Assembly (NCBI RefSeq): GCF_003261055.1
Contig: NZ_CP030073.1
Location: 2,480,001-2,544,000 of the forward strand
Direction of reading: 5' to 3'
DNA from: Streptomyces cadmiisoli
GTDB taxonomy: Bacteria > Actinomycetota > Actinomycetes > Streptomycetales > Streptomycetaceae
Length of the DNA stretch: 64,000 bases
This document shows, one piece after another, positions 16,752 through 26,205 of this stretch. The position numbers and the translations under genes were made by a program. How positions within the stretch are numbered: the first letter of the stretch is position 1; each line of letters starts with the position of its first letter. Below the pieces are notes generated by a model that was not told the DNA's origin, did not search any database, and saw nothing but the letters and a program-made list of their open reading frames with translations.

Positions 16752-17882
16752 GTGCCCGAACCCCGCCGCTCAGCCTTCCGCCGCGGTGCCACCGCTCTGG
16801 CCGCGCTGTCGCTGCTCGCGATCGGCGCGACCGCCTGCGGCTACGGCTCACAGGCGACGGACGACTCCCGGCAGGACGTCGTCGCCGGGGCGAAGAAGAT
16901 CGACGGCCTGGACTCCGTGCGCATCGGCTACTTCGGCAATCTGACCCACGCCACGGCGCTGGTGGGCCGCCACGAGGGGCTGTTCCAGAAGGAGCTGGGC
17001 GGCACGAAGGCGCAGTACGCGACCTTCAACGCCGGTCCCTCCGAGATCGAGGCGCTCAACTCGGGCTCCGTCGACATCGGCTGGATCGGCCCCTCCCCCG
17101 CCATCAACGGCTACACCAAGGCCGCCGGCAAGAACCTGCGCATCATCAGCGGCTCCGCCTCCGGCGGCGTCAAGCTCGTCGTCGACCCCGACCGGATCAA
17201 GTCGCTCGACGACATCAAGGGCAAGAAGATCGCCACCCCGCAGCTCGGCAACACCCAGGACGTCGCCTTCCTCAACTGGATCAAGGAAAAGGGCTGGAAG
17301 GTCGACGCCCAGAGCGGCCAGGGCGACGTGTCCGTCGTCCGCACCGACAACAAGATCACACCCGACGCCTACAAGTCCGGCTCCATCGACGGCGCATGGG
17401 TACCCGAACCGACCGCCTCCAAGCTCGTCGCCGACGGCGCCAAGGTCCTCCTCGACGAAGCCGACCTGTGGCCCGACAAGAAGTTCGTGATCACCAACAT
17501 CATCGTGTCGCAGACCTTCCTCAAGGAACACCCCGACGTCGTCGAAGCGGTCCTGCGCGGATCCGTGAAGACCAACGCCTGGATCAACGCCAACCCGGAC
17601 GACGCCAAGGCGTCCGCCAACGCGCAGCTTGCGGCGGACACCGGCAAGGCGCTGCCGGCCGAGGTGCTCGACCCGGCGTGGCGGTCCATCGAGGTCACCG
17701 ACGATCCGCTGGCCGCGACCCTCGGCACCGAGGCGGAGCACGCGGTGCAGGCCGGACTGCTGAAGAAGCCCGACCTGAAGGGCATCTACGACCTGCGTCC
17801 GCTGAACAAGGTGCTGGCCGCCGAGGGCAGGCCGACCGTCGAGGACGCCGGGCTCGGCGTCCGGCAAACCCAGTCCCGTTGA
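16752..17882 (+). CDS. ssuA: Sulfonate/nitrate-type ABC transporter substrate-binding lipoprotein
   Basis: This 376-residue protein starts at GTG 16752 behind GGAGG. The signal is MPEPRRSAFRRGATALAALS with lipobox-like IGATAC (Cys about residue 29), so it should be membrane-anchored. The mature part matches SsuA/TauA/NrtA binding proteins: IGYFGNLTHATALVGRHEGL, GPSEIEALNSGSVDIGWIGP and KIATPQLGNTQDVAFLNWIK. Context with sulfite reductase and ATP sulfurylase favours sulfonate or sulfate-ester uptake over nitrate. The last third uses CTC/GAA codons more than the first part. Confidence 0.88.
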   Translation: MPEPRRSAFRRGATALAALSLLAIGATACGYGSQATDDSRQDVVAGAKKIDGLDSVRIGYFGNLTHATALVGRHEGLFQKELGGTKAQYATFNAGPSEIEALNSGSVDIGWIGPSPAINGYTKAAGKNLRIISGSASGGVKLVVDPDRIKSLDDIKGKKIATPQLGNTQDVAFLNWIKEKGWKVDAQSGQGDVSVVRTDNKITPDAYKSGSIDGAWVPEPTASKLVADGAKVLLDEADLWPDKKFVITNIIVSQTFLKEHPDVVEAVLRGSVKTNAWINANPDDAKASANAQLAADTGKALPAEVLDPAWRSIEVTDDPLAATLGTEAEHAVQAGLLKKPDLKGIYDLRPLNKVLAAEGRPTVEDAGLGVRQTQSR

Positions 17883-17901
17883 GTTCCAGGAGGTGACGAC
17901 G

Positions 17902-18690
17902 ATGGCCACCACGCTCGCCAAGGCCGCCGACGCCGGTACGTCGGCCGAGTTCGCCGCGCGGATCGCGCACGTCTCCAAGTCCTTCGCCGGCCCCGGTGGG
18001 CGCCAGCTCGTGCTGGACGACATCACCCTCGATGTCGCCCCCGGCGAGTTCGTCACCCTCCTGGGCGCCTCCGGATGCGGCAAATCCACCCTGCTCAACC
18101 TCGTCGCCGGCCTCGACCGCCCCACCACCGGCCACATCACCACCGACGGCCGACCCGCCCTGATGTTCCAGGAACACGCCCTCTTCCCCTGGCTCACCGC
18201 CGGCAAAAACATAGAACTCGCCCTCAAACTCCGCGGCACCCCCAAACCCGAACGCCGCGACCGCGCCGACCAACTCCTCGAACTCGTCCGCCTCCAGGAC
18301 GCCCACGGCAAACGCGTCCACGAACTCTCCGGCGGCATGCGCCAACGCGTCGCACTCGCCCGCGCACTCGCCCAGGACAGCCGGCTCCTCCTCATGGACG
18401 AACCCTTCGCCGCCCTCGACGCCATCACCCGCGACGTCCTCCACGACGAACTCACCCGCATCTGGCACGACACCGAGCTCTCCGTCCTCTTCGTCACCCA
18501 CAACGTCCGCGAAGCCGTACGCCTCGCCCAACGCGTCGTCCTCCTCTCCTCCCGCCCCGGCCGCATCAACCGCCAATGGCAGGTCGACATCCCCCAGCCA
18601 CGCCGCATCGAAGACACCACCGTGGCCGAACTGTCCGTCGAGATCACCGAAGAACTCCGTGGGGAGATCCGCCGCCATGGCCAGCACTGA
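17902..18690 (+). CDS. ssuB: Sulfonate/nitrate-type ABC transporter ATP-binding protein
   Basis: This 262-residue ATPase shows Walker A GASGCGKST, Q-loop LMFQEHALFPWLTA, signature LSGGMRQRVALARALAQ, Walker B LLLMDEPFAALD and H-loop VTHN. The start is ATG 17902, 7 bp after CCAGGAGGTGA; GTG 17893 is inside that ribosome binding site. From about 18070 the coding strand becomes unusually C-rich, with CAA, GAA, AAA and CTC favoured over CAG, GAG, AAG and CTG used in neighbours. It overlaps the permease gene by 14 bp. It energises the importer with the genes on either side. Confidence 0.93.
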   Translation: MATTLAKAADAGTSAEFAARIAHVSKSFAGPGGRQLVLDDITLDVAPGEFVTLLGASGCGKSTLLNLVAGLDRPTTGHITTDGRPALMFQEHALFPWLTAGKNIELALKLRGTPKPERRDRADQLLELVRLQDAHGKRVHELSGGMRQRVALARALAQDSRLLLMDEPFAALDAITRDVLHDELTRIWHDTELSVLFVTHNVREAVRLAQRVVLLSSRPGRINRQWQVDIPQPRRIEDTTVAELSVEITEELRGEIRRHGQH

Positions 18691-19570
18691 CACCGGCACC
18701 GTCAAGGACGGCAGCGATCTCGCCGGGCTGGGGGCGGGCCTGGACGCCCTGGAGACGGTCCGGTCCGGCCGCACACCCCTGCGTACGACGCTGACCCGGA
18801 AGGTGCTGCCGCCGGTCACCGCCGTCGTACTGGTCCTGGTGGTGTGGCAGGCCCTGGTGTCGTTCAAGATCGTGGACGATCCCGGCAAGCTGCCCTCTCC
18901 CGGAGCCGTGTGGGGCGAGGTCGAGACCGCCTGGCTCCAGGGCAGGCTGCTCGACTACATCTGGACCAGCGTCTCGCGCGGCCTGCTCGGCTTCCTGATG
19001 GCCCTCGCCATCGGCACCCCGCTCGGACTCCTCGTCGCCCGCGTCAAGTTCGTCCGCGCCGCCATCGGACCGATCCTCTCCGGCCTCCAGTCACTGCCGT
19101 CCGTCGCCTGGGTCCCCCCGGCCGTGATCTGGCTCGGCCTGAACAACTCGATGATGTACGCCGTGATCCTGCTCGGCGCCGTCCCCTCCATCGCCAACGG
19201 CCTCGTATCCGGCGTCGACCAGGTACCCCCGCTGTTCCTGCGCGCCGGCCGCACCCTCGGCGCATCCGGACTCAAAGGCACCTGGCACATCGTGATGCCG
19301 GCCGCACTCCCCGGCTATCTCGCGGGCCTCAAGCAGGGCTGGGCCTTCTCCTGGCGGTCCCTCATGGCCGCCGAGATCATCGCCTCCTCACCCGATCTCG
19401 GCGTCGGCCTCGGCCAACTGCTGGAGAACGGCCGCAACACCAGCTCCATGTCGATGGTGTTCCTGGCCATCCTGCTCATCCTGGTCGTCGGTATCGCCAT
19501 CGACCTGCTGATCTTCAGCCCGCTGGAGCGCAGGGTGCTGCGCGGCCGCGGTCTGCTCGTGAAGGGCTGA
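18677..19570 (+). CDS. ssuC: Sulfonate/nitrate-type ABC transporter permease
   Basis: This 297-residue inner-membrane protein has a ~40-residue N-terminal extension before the first helix (VLPPVTAVVLVLVVWQALVS). About six membrane segments follow, with the EAA loop in the form AGRTLGASGLKGTWHIVMPA and then LPGYLAGLKQGWAFSWRSLM. The pattern is BPD_transp_1 of the SsuC/TauC/NrtB type. The start is ATG 18677, inside the end of ssuB. Its TGA is followed directly by the chelatase GTG, so the chelatase is part of the same message. Confidence 0.93.
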   Translation: MASTDTGTVKDGSDLAGLGAGLDALETVRSGRTPLRTTLTRKVLPPVTAVVLVLVVWQALVSFKIVDDPGKLPSPGAVWGEVETAWLQGRLLDYIWTSVSRGLLGFLMALAIGTPLGLLVARVKFVRAAIGPILSGLQSLPSVAWVPPAVIWLGLNNSMMYAVILLGAVPSIANGLVSGVDQVPPLFLRAGRTLGASGLKGTWHIVMPAALPGYLAGLKQGWAFSWRSLMAAEIIASSPDLGVGLGQLLENGRNTSSMSMVFLAILLILVVGIAIDLLIFSPLERRVLRGRGLLVKG

Positions 19571-20317
19571 GTGTTCACGATGCCTGCTCCCGTCCTCGTC
19601 GTCATCGCCCACGGCAGCCGTGACCCGCGGCATGCCGCGACCGTGCACGCCCTGGTGCGGCGGGTACGGTCGCTGCGTCCGGAACTGCGGGTGGAGACCG
19701 GTTTCCTGGACTTCAACATCCCCTCCGTGCCGGGCGTGCTGGAGTCCCTGGCGTTGGAGGGCGTACGCCACGTGGTGGCGCTGCCGCTGCTGCTGACCCG
19801 GGCGTTCCATGCGAAGGCGGACATCCCGGCGGTCCTGCGGGACGCGCCGCGACGGCTCCGCATCCGTCAGGCCGAAGTGCTGGGCCCCTCGCCGCTGCTG
19901 ATGTCGGCGCTCGAACGCCGGCTGTCCGAGGCGGGGCTCACGCCCGCCGACAAGCCCTCCACCGGGGTCGTACTGGCCTCGGCGGGGTCCACCGACCCGG
20001 AGGCGATCGCGGTGATCGCAAAAATCGCGCGGGAGTGGCGGCAGACCGGTTGGTGTGCCGTGCGACCCGCGTTCGCCTCCGCCGGCTTCCCCCGCACCGA
20101 GGACGCGGTCCGCGAACTGCGCGCCCTCGGCTGCAAGCGGGTCGCCGTCGCCCCGTACGTGCTGGCGCCCGGTTTCCTGCCGGACCGCATCGCGCGGGGC
20201 GCCGCGGAAGCCGACGTCCTGGCCGATGTGCTCGGTCCCGCGCCGGAGGTGGCGCGGGTCCTGCTGGAGCGCTACGACGCGGCACGGACACCGGCGCTGG
20301 CGGCGCTCGGCGCCTGA
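19571..20317 (+). CDS. Sirohydrochlorin (CbiX/SirB-type) chelatase
   Basis: This 248-residue protein starts with VLVVIAHGSRDPRHAATVHA; the HGSRD motif supplies the metal-coordinating His. It has a second half-domain with HVVALPLLLTRAFHAKADIP, where another His is expected. It inserts Fe2+ into sirohydrochlorin to give siroheme (or Co2+ in cobalamin synthesis). Siroheme is the cofactor of the sulfite reductase at the head of this block, which explains its location. Length fits the long two-domain forms. GTG 19571 directly follows the permease stop; ATG 19580 is an alternative. The C-terminal ~60 residues are more variable. Confidence 0.9.
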   Translation: MFTMPAPVLVVIAHGSRDPRHAATVHALVRRVRSLRPELRVETGFLDFNIPSVPGVLESLALEGVRHVVALPLLLTRAFHAKADIPAVLRDAPRRLRIRQAEVLGPSPLLMSALERRLSEAGLTPADKPSTGVVLASAGSTDPEAIAVIAKIAREWRQTGWCAVRPAFASAGFPRTEDAVRELRALGCKRVAVAPYVLAPGFLPDRIARGAAEADVLADVLGPAPEVARVLLERYDAARTPALAALGA

Positions 20318-20396
20318 GCACGGCGGCCCGCGCGAAGGCCGCTGCCCGCGCGGTGCGCGTGGCTCGGGCGGCGCGGTGGGCACGGCCCGCGGAAGG

Positions 20397-20951
20397 TCAC
20401 CCCTCGGCCGACCCGGTCAGCTCGACCAGTTTGACGACCGTGTTCCAGTTGCGGGTCGTGGCGATCAGACCCTTGGTCAGTCGCGGTCTGGCCAGCGCCT
20501 CGGCGAGCTTGGACCGGCCCAGACCGTCGGGCGCGTACAGGTACACCGCGCGGTCGCCGAACCGGAAGTCCTCGGGGAGATGGGCCGCCCGGTCGATCTC
20601 CGCGAACCGGCCCGCGTCGACGGGCTCGGACAGATAGGTGACGTGGAGCTGCTTGGCCTCCAGGTCGGCGGCCGGGAAGGGACAGGCGCCGGCGACCGCC
20701 TTCAGATAGGCGTGGTCGCGCACGATCACATCGACCGGGAAGCCGAACCGCTGCTCGATCGCCCGCCCGAGCCCCGCGGCGAGCGACTCCTCGTCGCCGT
20801 GGTCGCTGCCGAACACGGCCTGACCGCTCTGCAGATAGGTGCGCACCCGGGTGTGGCCGAGGCTCTCCAGCAGGGTGCGCAGGTCCGCCATCGGGACCTT
20901 CCTGCTCCCGCCCACGTTGATTCCGCGCAGCAGCGCCGCATACGTCGTCAC
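20397..20951 (-). CDS. DUF1697 domain protein
   Basis: This 184-residue protein begins (GTG as Met) TTYAALLRGINVGGSRKVPM, the near-invariant DUF1697 (PF08002) N-terminus. It also has LESLGHTRVRTYLQSGQAVF and ATTRNWNTVVKLVELT near the end. The function is unknown. GTG 20951 or the in-frame GTG at 20957 could start translation; I used 20951 to match the usual N-terminus. It lies convergent to the chelatase gene and divergent from the MMPL gene with a 374-bp gap. Confidence 0.9.
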   Translation of the reverse strand: MTTYAALLRGINVGGSRKVPMADLRTLLESLGHTRVRTYLQSGQAVFGSDHGDEESLAAGLGRAIEQRFGFPVDVIVRDHAYLKAVAGACPFPAADLEAKQLHVTYLSEPVDAGRFAEIDRAAHLPEDFRFGDRAVYLYAPDGLGRSKLAEALARPRLTKGLIATTRNWNTVVKLVELTGSAEG

Positions 20952-21325
20952 CCGCACACCATAGGCGGCCGTCGTGCTCCGTGGGGGCGAGCACGACGAC
21001 CGCCGGCCCGGGGTGCGGGCTGCGCGAAACTCTGACTGATCCAGGTGCCCCGGATCAACAGCTACACGCAGCTGTGACTTGTTCAACAAGGTTTCGTAAT
21101 AACAAAGGTCGCGAAGGGGGATCCCTGATCACAGGCCCCGACATCTGCCAATAGATGTAGGGGGCCGGTGTCCTCCCCAGTGGTGAGAGGGGGTTGGCCG
21201 TCGGGAGGACGGGGGCCGCGGACGCTTCACCGGGCAGCACGACGAGACGGGCTTATACGGCCCATACCTTCGAAGCGAAAGGTGGCGGCAGGGGGCCGCC
21301 GCCGCTCACGAGGGGGCAGCCCGTC
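20952..21325. other. Divergent control region between DUF1697 and MMPL genes
   Basis: The region is 374 bp with no supported gene. It contains ACAGCT-6-AGCTGT (21058-21075) and a perfect palindrome CTTGTT-C-AACAAG (21078-21090), close together near its middle. The MMPL-proximal half is GC-rich and includes a GGCAGGGGGCCGCC run. The MMPL start has only a weak purine-rich site (GAGGGGG at 21310-21316). Confidence 0.6.
21058..21090. promoter_or_regulatory. Twin inverted repeats in DUF1697/MMPL intergenic region
   Basis: ACAGCT-ACACGC-AGCTGT (21058-21075) is followed within 3 bp by the 13-bp palindrome CTTGTTCAACAAG (21078-21090). The latter looks like a TetR- or MarR-type operator. MMPL exporters are often controlled by such regulators, though none is encoded next door. 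Confidence 0.45.
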
Positions 21326-23575
21326 ATGGGGAACGCTGACGTACGCGTGCGGGGACTCGCCGCCCGGGCCGGCGGCTGGAGTGCCCGGCACCGATGGGCG
21401 GCCGTCGGGATCTGGGTGCTGTTCGTCGTCCTGGCGATGGGGCTCGGCTCCGCCGCGGGCCGGGTCGAGGTCCGGGACAGCGACCAGCTCAAGGGCGAGA
21501 CGCACACCGCCGCCCGGATCGTCGAGGAAGCCGGCATCGAGGAACCCGCCGGTGAGACGGTGCTGGTGCAGTCGAGGAACGGCGATCTGAAGGCCACCGA
21601 CCCCGCGTTCCGGGCCGCCGTCACCGACGTCGTGGCGGCCGTCGACGCGACCGGCGAGGTCACGGACATCACCACGCCGTACGAGACGGGGACGATCTCG
21701 CGGGACGGCCGCAGCGCGCTGGTGCAGTTCGACATGCGAGGGGCGTCGGACACCGCCGGTGAACGTGTCGAGCCGGTGCTGAAGGCGGTCGAGGACGTCC
21801 GGCAGGAGCACGAGTCGCTGCGGATCGAGGAGATCGGCGGCGCCAGCATGATGAAGACGTTCGACGACGCCTTCGGCGACGACTTCCAGAAGGCCGAGTA
21901 CTCGGCCGTGCCGGTCGCCCTGGGCATCCTGCTGATCGCGTTCGGGGCGCTGGTGGCGGCACTGCTGCCGGTGGCCCTGGCGATCACCGCGATCATGGCG
22001 ACGACGGGTCTGATGGCGCTGGTCAGCCACGTCCAGCCGATGAGCGAGACCGCCGACTCCGTGATGCTGCTGGTCGGGCTGGCCGTCGGTGTCGACTACT
22101 GCCTGTTCTACCTGCGCCGCGAGCGTGAGGAGCGCGAGGCCGGACGGGACGCCGGAACGGCCCTGCGGATCGCCGCCGCCACCAGTGGCCGCGCGATCAT
22201 CGTCTCCGGTGTCACGGTGTGCGTGGCGATGGCCGGCATGCTGTTCACCGGGCTCGCCGAGTTCGAGGCGATGGGCCTGGCGTCGCTGATGGTCGTGGCG
22301 GTCGCCATGGTCGGTTCGGTGACCGTGCTGCCGGCGCTGCTGTCCCTGCTCGGCGGACGGGTCGAGAAGGGCCGGCTGCCGTTCCTGCGCCGGCGCAAGC
22401 ACAACGGAAACGGGGAGAGCCGGTTCTGGACCGCCGTACTGAAGGGCGTCCTCGCCAGGCCCGTCGTCGCCGTCGTCGTGGCGACCGGCGCGCTGCTGGC
22501 CGTCGCGGCCCCGGCGGTCGGCATGAAGACCCAGAACCTCACCCTGGACCAGGAGTTCGGCGACTCGCTGCCGATCGTGCAGACCTACAACCGGGTCAAC
22601 GAGGCCTTCCCCGGCGGCTCCGACCCGGCCGAGGTGGTCGTCAAGGCCGACGACATCAACGCGCCGCGGGTGCGGGACGCGATCGCCGACTTCCGTGAGC
22701 GGGCGATCGGTTCGGGTGCCTCGCGCGGTCCGATTCAGGTCGAGGTGGACGACGCGCGCGACGTCGCCTTCGTATACGTCCCGCTGGTGGGCGGCTCGGA
22801 CCTCGACAAGGCGGGCGCCAGTCTGGACAAGCTGCGCGACGAGGTGCGGCCGGCGACGCTCGGCAAGGTCGACGGTGTGCAGGCTCCGATCACCGGTCAG
22901 GTCGCCGGTTCCGAGGACTTCAACGACCAGCTCGTCGGCTCGGTGGTCCCGGTCTTCGCCTTCGTCGTCGTCTTCGCCTTCCTGCTGATGCTGCTGTCGT
23001 TCCGCTCGCTGACGGTCGCGATCACCTCGATCGTGCTGAACCTGCTGTCGGTGGGTGCCGCGTACGGCATCCTCGTCGCCGTCTTCCAGCACGGCTGGGG
23101 CGCCTCGCTGGTGGGCGCGGAGGGTGTCGGTGCCATCGTCAGCTGGCTGCCGCTGTTCCTCTTCGTGATCCTGTTCGGCCTGTCCATGGACTACCACGTG
23201 TTCGTGGTCTCACGGATCCGCGAGGCGCGGCTGCGCGGCCGTACGACGAAGGACGCGATCACGCACGGCGTGGTCACCACCGCCGGTGTCGTCACCAGCG
23301 CCGCCGTCATCATGGTCGCGGTGTTCTCGATCTTCGGGACGCTGTCGATGCAGTCCATGAAGCAGATGGGCGTGGGCCTGGCGGCCGCGGTGCTCATCGA
23401 CGCGACGATCATCCGCGGGGTGCTGCTGCCGGCGGTGATGGCGCTGCTCGGTGAGCGGAACTGGTATCTGCCGAAGTGGCTGAACCGCCTGCCGGACCTC
23501 ACGCACGACGAAGCCCCCGAAGCGGTGGCGCGCCCGCGTCCGCCGGTGGTGGAAGGCGAGCGGGTCGGCGTCTGA
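21326..23575 (+). CDS. MMPL-family membrane transporter (RND type)
   Basis: This 749-residue protein starts MGNADVRVRGLAARAGGWSA; the upstream extension to 21194 is not protein-like. It has the two-repeat MMPL layout: a first helix (AVGIWVLFVVLAMGLGSAAG), an extracellular domain, helices 2-6 from about residue 190, then the same again, for about 12 helices. Diagnostic pieces are SVMLLVGLAVGVDYCLFYL and LFVILFGLSMDYHVFVVSRI, the GxxxDY motifs carrying the proton-relay Asp. It probably exports lipids or hydrophobic compounds. A strong hairpin terminator follows at 23599. Confidence 0.95.
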   Translation: MGNADVRVRGLAARAGGWSARHRWAAVGIWVLFVVLAMGLGSAAGRVEVRDSDQLKGETHTAARIVEEAGIEEPAGETVLVQSRNGDLKATDPAFRAAVTDVVAAVDATGEVTDITTPYETGTISRDGRSALVQFDMRGASDTAGERVEPVLKAVEDVRQEHESLRIEEIGGASMMKTFDDAFGDDFQKAEYSAVPVALGILLIAFGALVAALLPVALAITAIMATTGLMALVSHVQPMSETADSVMLLVGLAVGVDYCLFYLRREREEREAGRDAGTALRIAAATSGRAIIVSGVTVCVAMAGMLFTGLAEFEAMGLASLMVVAVAMVGSVTVLPALLSLLGGRVEKGRLPFLRRRKHNGNGESRFWTAVLKGVLARPVVAVVVATGALLAVAAPAVGMKTQNLTLDQEFGDSLPIVQTYNRVNEAFPGGSDPAEVVVKADDINAPRVRDAIADFRERAIGSGASRGPIQVEVDDARDVAFVYVPLVGGSDLDKAGASLDKLRDEVRPATLGKVDGVQAPITGQVAGSEDFNDQLVGSVVPVFAFVVVFAFLLMLLSFRSLTVAITSIVLNLLSVGAAYGILVAVFQHGWGASLVGAEGVGAIVSWLPLFLFVILFGLSMDYHVFVVSRIREARLRGRTTKDAITHGVVTTAGVVTSAAVIMVAVFSIFGTLSMQSMKQMGVGLAAAVLIDATIIRGVLLPAVMALLGERNWYLPKWLNRLPDLTHDEAPEAVARPRPPVVEGERVGV

Positions 23576-23598
23576 CGGTCCGTGTCCGCCCGCGGCGA

Positions 23599-23631
23599 GG
23601 GCCCGTCGGTTCCGGGGGAACCGACGGGCCC
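23599..23631. terminator. Bidirectional hairpin terminator between MMPL and glycosyltransferase genes
   Basis: GGGCCCGTCGGTTCC (23599-23613) and GGAACCGACGGGCCC (23617-23631) pair perfectly over 15 bp around a GGG loop. It lies 23 bp after the MMPL stop and 5 bp after the glycosyltransferase stop read from the other strand. Confidence 0.9.
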
Positions 23632-23636
23632 TTCGC

Positions 23637-24830
23637 TCATGCCCGCGCCGCGGCCAGTTCGGCCTCGATGAGGTCGGCCGCCCGCCGGGTGCCGCCCTCC
23701 CGCGCCATCTCGGCCCGGAGCTCCGACAGCCGGGCGGCCACCGCCGGGTCGTCGACGAGGGCGAGCGCCGCCCCGCGCAGGGCCGCGGCGGTGGCCTCCT
23801 CCGCCGGGAGGTGGCGGGCCACGCCGAGCGCCTGCAGCATGTCGGCGTTGCCGAACTGGTCGACGGCCTGCGGTACGGCGATCATCGGGGTGGCCGTGGC
23901 CATGCCCTCCTGGCTGCCGCCCGCACCGGCGTGTGTGACGAACAGGTCGGCCTGCTTGAGGATCGCCAACTGCGGTACCCAGGAGTGCACTTCGACGTTC
24001 GCCGGCACGTCACCCAGTTCGGCCGGGTCCACGTGCTTGCCGATCTGGAGCACCGTGTGCCAGCCCGGCAGCCCGCCGAACGCCTCGACGCACTCCCGGT
24101 AGAAGTCGGTCCGTTTGGTGAAGGCGGACCCGAGCGAGACGAGCGCGACCTTCTCGGCGCCGGCGGGACGGTGCCACTCGCCCTCGGCCGCGCGGTCGCC
24201 CTGGCAGGCGCCGACGAAGGAGTGCACGGATTCGTCGACCCGGTCGGCGTTCGGCTGGAGGGCCTTGGGGATCAGCACGATCGACCGGCCGGGGCGGCCC
24301 ACGAAGGGATCGGGGTGCTCGGTGATCCCGTTCTCCCCGAGCCAGTTCTGGAACCGGGCGTAGTACGCCCGGCCGCGCTCGGACTTCTTCGGCTCCTCCC
24401 ACATCGGCTCGGCGACCTCCTTCTCGTAGCCGTCCCAGGCCACCAGGTTGGGTGAGAGGGAGATCGCCGGCACGCCCCAGCGGTGGGCGAGGACGCGGGC
24501 CGGGTAGGAGGTGATGTCGTGCAGCACGAGGTCCGGCTCGTCGCCCGCGTACGCCTCGATCAGCTGCGGCAGCGCCTGAACGGCGTCGTCGAGGAAGGGC
24601 TCGACGTTGTCCAGCAGTGTGCTGCCCCATGCCGACGGGTCGTCTTCGGGCGAGGGCAGTGTGGAGTTCCACGGCTTCACCTCGGCACCGGTCCCGGCGA
24701 CCTTCTCCGCGAACACGGGCGGGATCGCGTACGTCACCCGGTGACCGCGCGCGACGAGCTCGCGGATCACCTCGAGGCTCGGGTTCACGTGGCCGTGGGC
24801 GGCGATGGAGAACATGGCGATGTGGGTCAT
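23637..24830 (-). CDS. Macrolide-type family 1 glycosyltransferase
   Basis: This 397-residue GT-B enzyme starts [20 protein letters not shown], where H13 of AHGHVNP is the catalytic base position in this family. The C-terminal donor domain has [20 protein letters not shown] and [20 protein letters not shown] followed by DQFGNA, the UDP-sugar binding signature. It resembles Mgt/OleD enzymes that inactivate macrolides with UDP-glucose in S. lividans and S. antibioticus. The acceptor here is unproven. The open frame continues upstream into the ABC gene and is not used. It lies 91 bp downstream of a sugar-type ABC binding protein gene on the same strand. Confidence 0.9.
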   Translation of the reverse strand: MTHIAMFSIAAHGHVNPSLEVIRELVARGHRVTYAIPPVFAEKVAGTGAEVKPWNSTLPSPEDDPSAWGSTLLDNVEPFLDDAVQALPQLIEAYAGDEPDLVLHDITSYPARVLAHRWGVPAISLSPNLVAWDGYEKEVAEPMWEEPKKSERGRAYYARFQNWLGENGITEHPDPFVGRPGRSIVLIPKALQPNADRVDESVHSFVGACQGDRAAEGEWHRPAGAEKVALVSLGSAFTKRTDFYRECVEAFGGLPGWHTVLQIGKHVDPAELGDVPANVEVHSWVPQLAILKQADLFVTHAGAGGSQEGMATATPMIAVPQAVDQFGNADMLQALGVARHLPAEEATAAALRGAALALVDDPAVAARLSELRAEMAREGGTRRAADLIEAELAAARA

Positions 24831-24921
24831 GGCGACGACCATAGACGAGACGAACCGTCTCGTGCAACTTCGATTCCCTGACCCCGGTGCTCCCTGAACG
24901 CTCCGTGCCTCCCTTCGCCGC

Positions 24922-26205
24922 TCAGCGCTGATAGCGCGCCAGCACGAGATTGCCGTCCCTCTCCAGGCGGCGGCGCAGCTCGTCCAGGCCGATCGCGCCG
25001 CTGTAGTACTCCTGGAACGCCGGGGTCGCCACCTTGTCCTTCCATTCCGGGTAGCCGCGGACGGACTGCGCGGGCGCCGAGCGGAGGTGGCCGGCCAGGG
25101 CGGTGCCGATGGCCCAGTCGTGCTCGGTGGTGCGCAGGGCGGGATCCTCGAGTGCCCGGGTGCCGGTCGGCAGCATCCAGTCGCCCAGGGCGAGCCGCAC
25201 CATGTTCTCCGGCCGGAGCAGGAAGTCGATGAACTTTGCCGCCTCCTCCTTGTGCGGGCTGTCCTGCGCGACGGACAGCGTCTGCGGGCTGACGCCCTGG
25301 CTGAGCCCGTCCGCTCCGGCCGGGGCCGGCAGCACCTGCCAGTCGAAGCCCTCCGGTGCCTGCTGGACGATCTGCTGGCGGTAGGAGAACCCCAGCGGGA
25401 CCATCGCGTACCGGCCGCCGAAGAAGCCGGGCAGGGTGTCCGAACCACCGCTGCCCAGGGTGGAGTCGGACGCGCTGCCGTCGGTGTTGACCTGGTCGTG
25501 GATCGTGCGCGGCACCGTCTCGTCGGCCGCCTCGAACCGTACGGTGACCTTGCCGTCGGCGCCGCGGTGGAACAACTGCCCGCCCGTGGACAGCGACAGG
25601 TTGAGCGTCGCCGAGACGGGCTCCTTCAGCGGCCAGGCCACGCCGTACTTCCCGTCGCCGCCCAGCTCCGCCGTGACCTGCCGGAACTCCGCCCAGGTCC
25701 AGGGGTCCCCGGGAGTCGGGATCCGGACGCCGGACTCCCTCAGCCAGGTGGCGTTGGCGATGATCACCCGGGGTTCCTGGAGGAACGGCACGCCGTAGAT
25801 CCCGTCGCCGAAGGTCGTCGTCCGCCAGCTCCGCCGCGGGATGTCCGATCTCAGCCGGTCGGACACCAGGTCCGTCAGATCGGCGAGATGGCCGCCGTAG
25901 GCGAAGTCGGCGAGGTCGTCGGAGGCGTCGTGGATGATGTCCGGCGCCTCGCCGCCCTCGAAGGCGGTCAGGAGCTGGTCGTGGACGCTGTCCCAGGAGC
26001 CCTGGACGTACTCGACGCGCACGTCGGGATGGGCGGCGTTCCACTCCGCCACCAACTCCTTGTTGGCCTCGACGGACTCCTGCTGCCAGGCGAGCGACTG
26101 GAAGCGGAGGGTGACACGGCCGTCGTCGGTGCCGTCGCCGCCCGCACAGCCGGCCAGCAGCAGTGTCAGGACCAGGACGAGGACAACGGGGTTCGCGCGG
26201 CGCAT
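24922..26205 (-). CDS. Sugar ABC transporter substrate-binding lipoprotein (MalE/family 1 type)
   Basis: This 427-residue protein has signal [20 protein letters not shown]; the lipobox LLAGC places the lipidated Cys at residue 20. The mature part shows the family 1 layout: [56 protein letters not shown] and [14 protein letters not shown]. It binds an oligosaccharide or sugar alcohol outside the cell and passes it to the two permeases encoded upstream. No ATP-binding gene is nearby, as in many Streptomyces sugar importers that share the MsiK ATPase. It overlaps the preceding permease gene by 1 bp. Confidence 0.93.
   Translation of the reverse strand: MRRANPVVLVLVLTLLLAGCAGGDGTDDGRVTLRFQSLAWQQESVEANKELVAEWNAAHPDVRVEYVQGSWDSVHDQLLTAFEGGEAPDIIHDASDDLADFAYGGHLADLTDLVSDRLRSDIPRRSWRTTTFGDGIYGVPFLQEPRVIIANATWLRESGVRIPTPGDPWTWAEFRQVTAELGGDGKYGVAWPLKEPVSATLNLSLSTGGQLFHRGADGKVTVRFEAADETVPRTIHDQVNTDGSASDSTLGSGGSDTLPGFFGGRYAMVPLGFSYRQQIVQQAPEGFDWQVLPAPAGADGLSQGVSPQTLSVAQDSPHKEEAAKFIDFLLRPENMVRLALGDWMLPTGTRALEDPALRTTEHDWAIGTALAGHLRSAPAQSVRGYPEWKDKVATPAFQEYYSGAIGLDELRRRLERDGNLVLARYQR

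Noticed and set aside
19571..20317. Chelatase read as a cobalamin-only enzyme
   Set aside because: The link to sulfite reductase and sulfur import makes siroheme supply the simpler explanation; no cobalamin genes are nearby.
21227..23197. 656-residue reverse-strand frame across the MMPL gene
   Set aside because: It is antisense to a clear membrane transporter, is rich in His/Arg/Gln with no family motif, and has no ribosome binding site.
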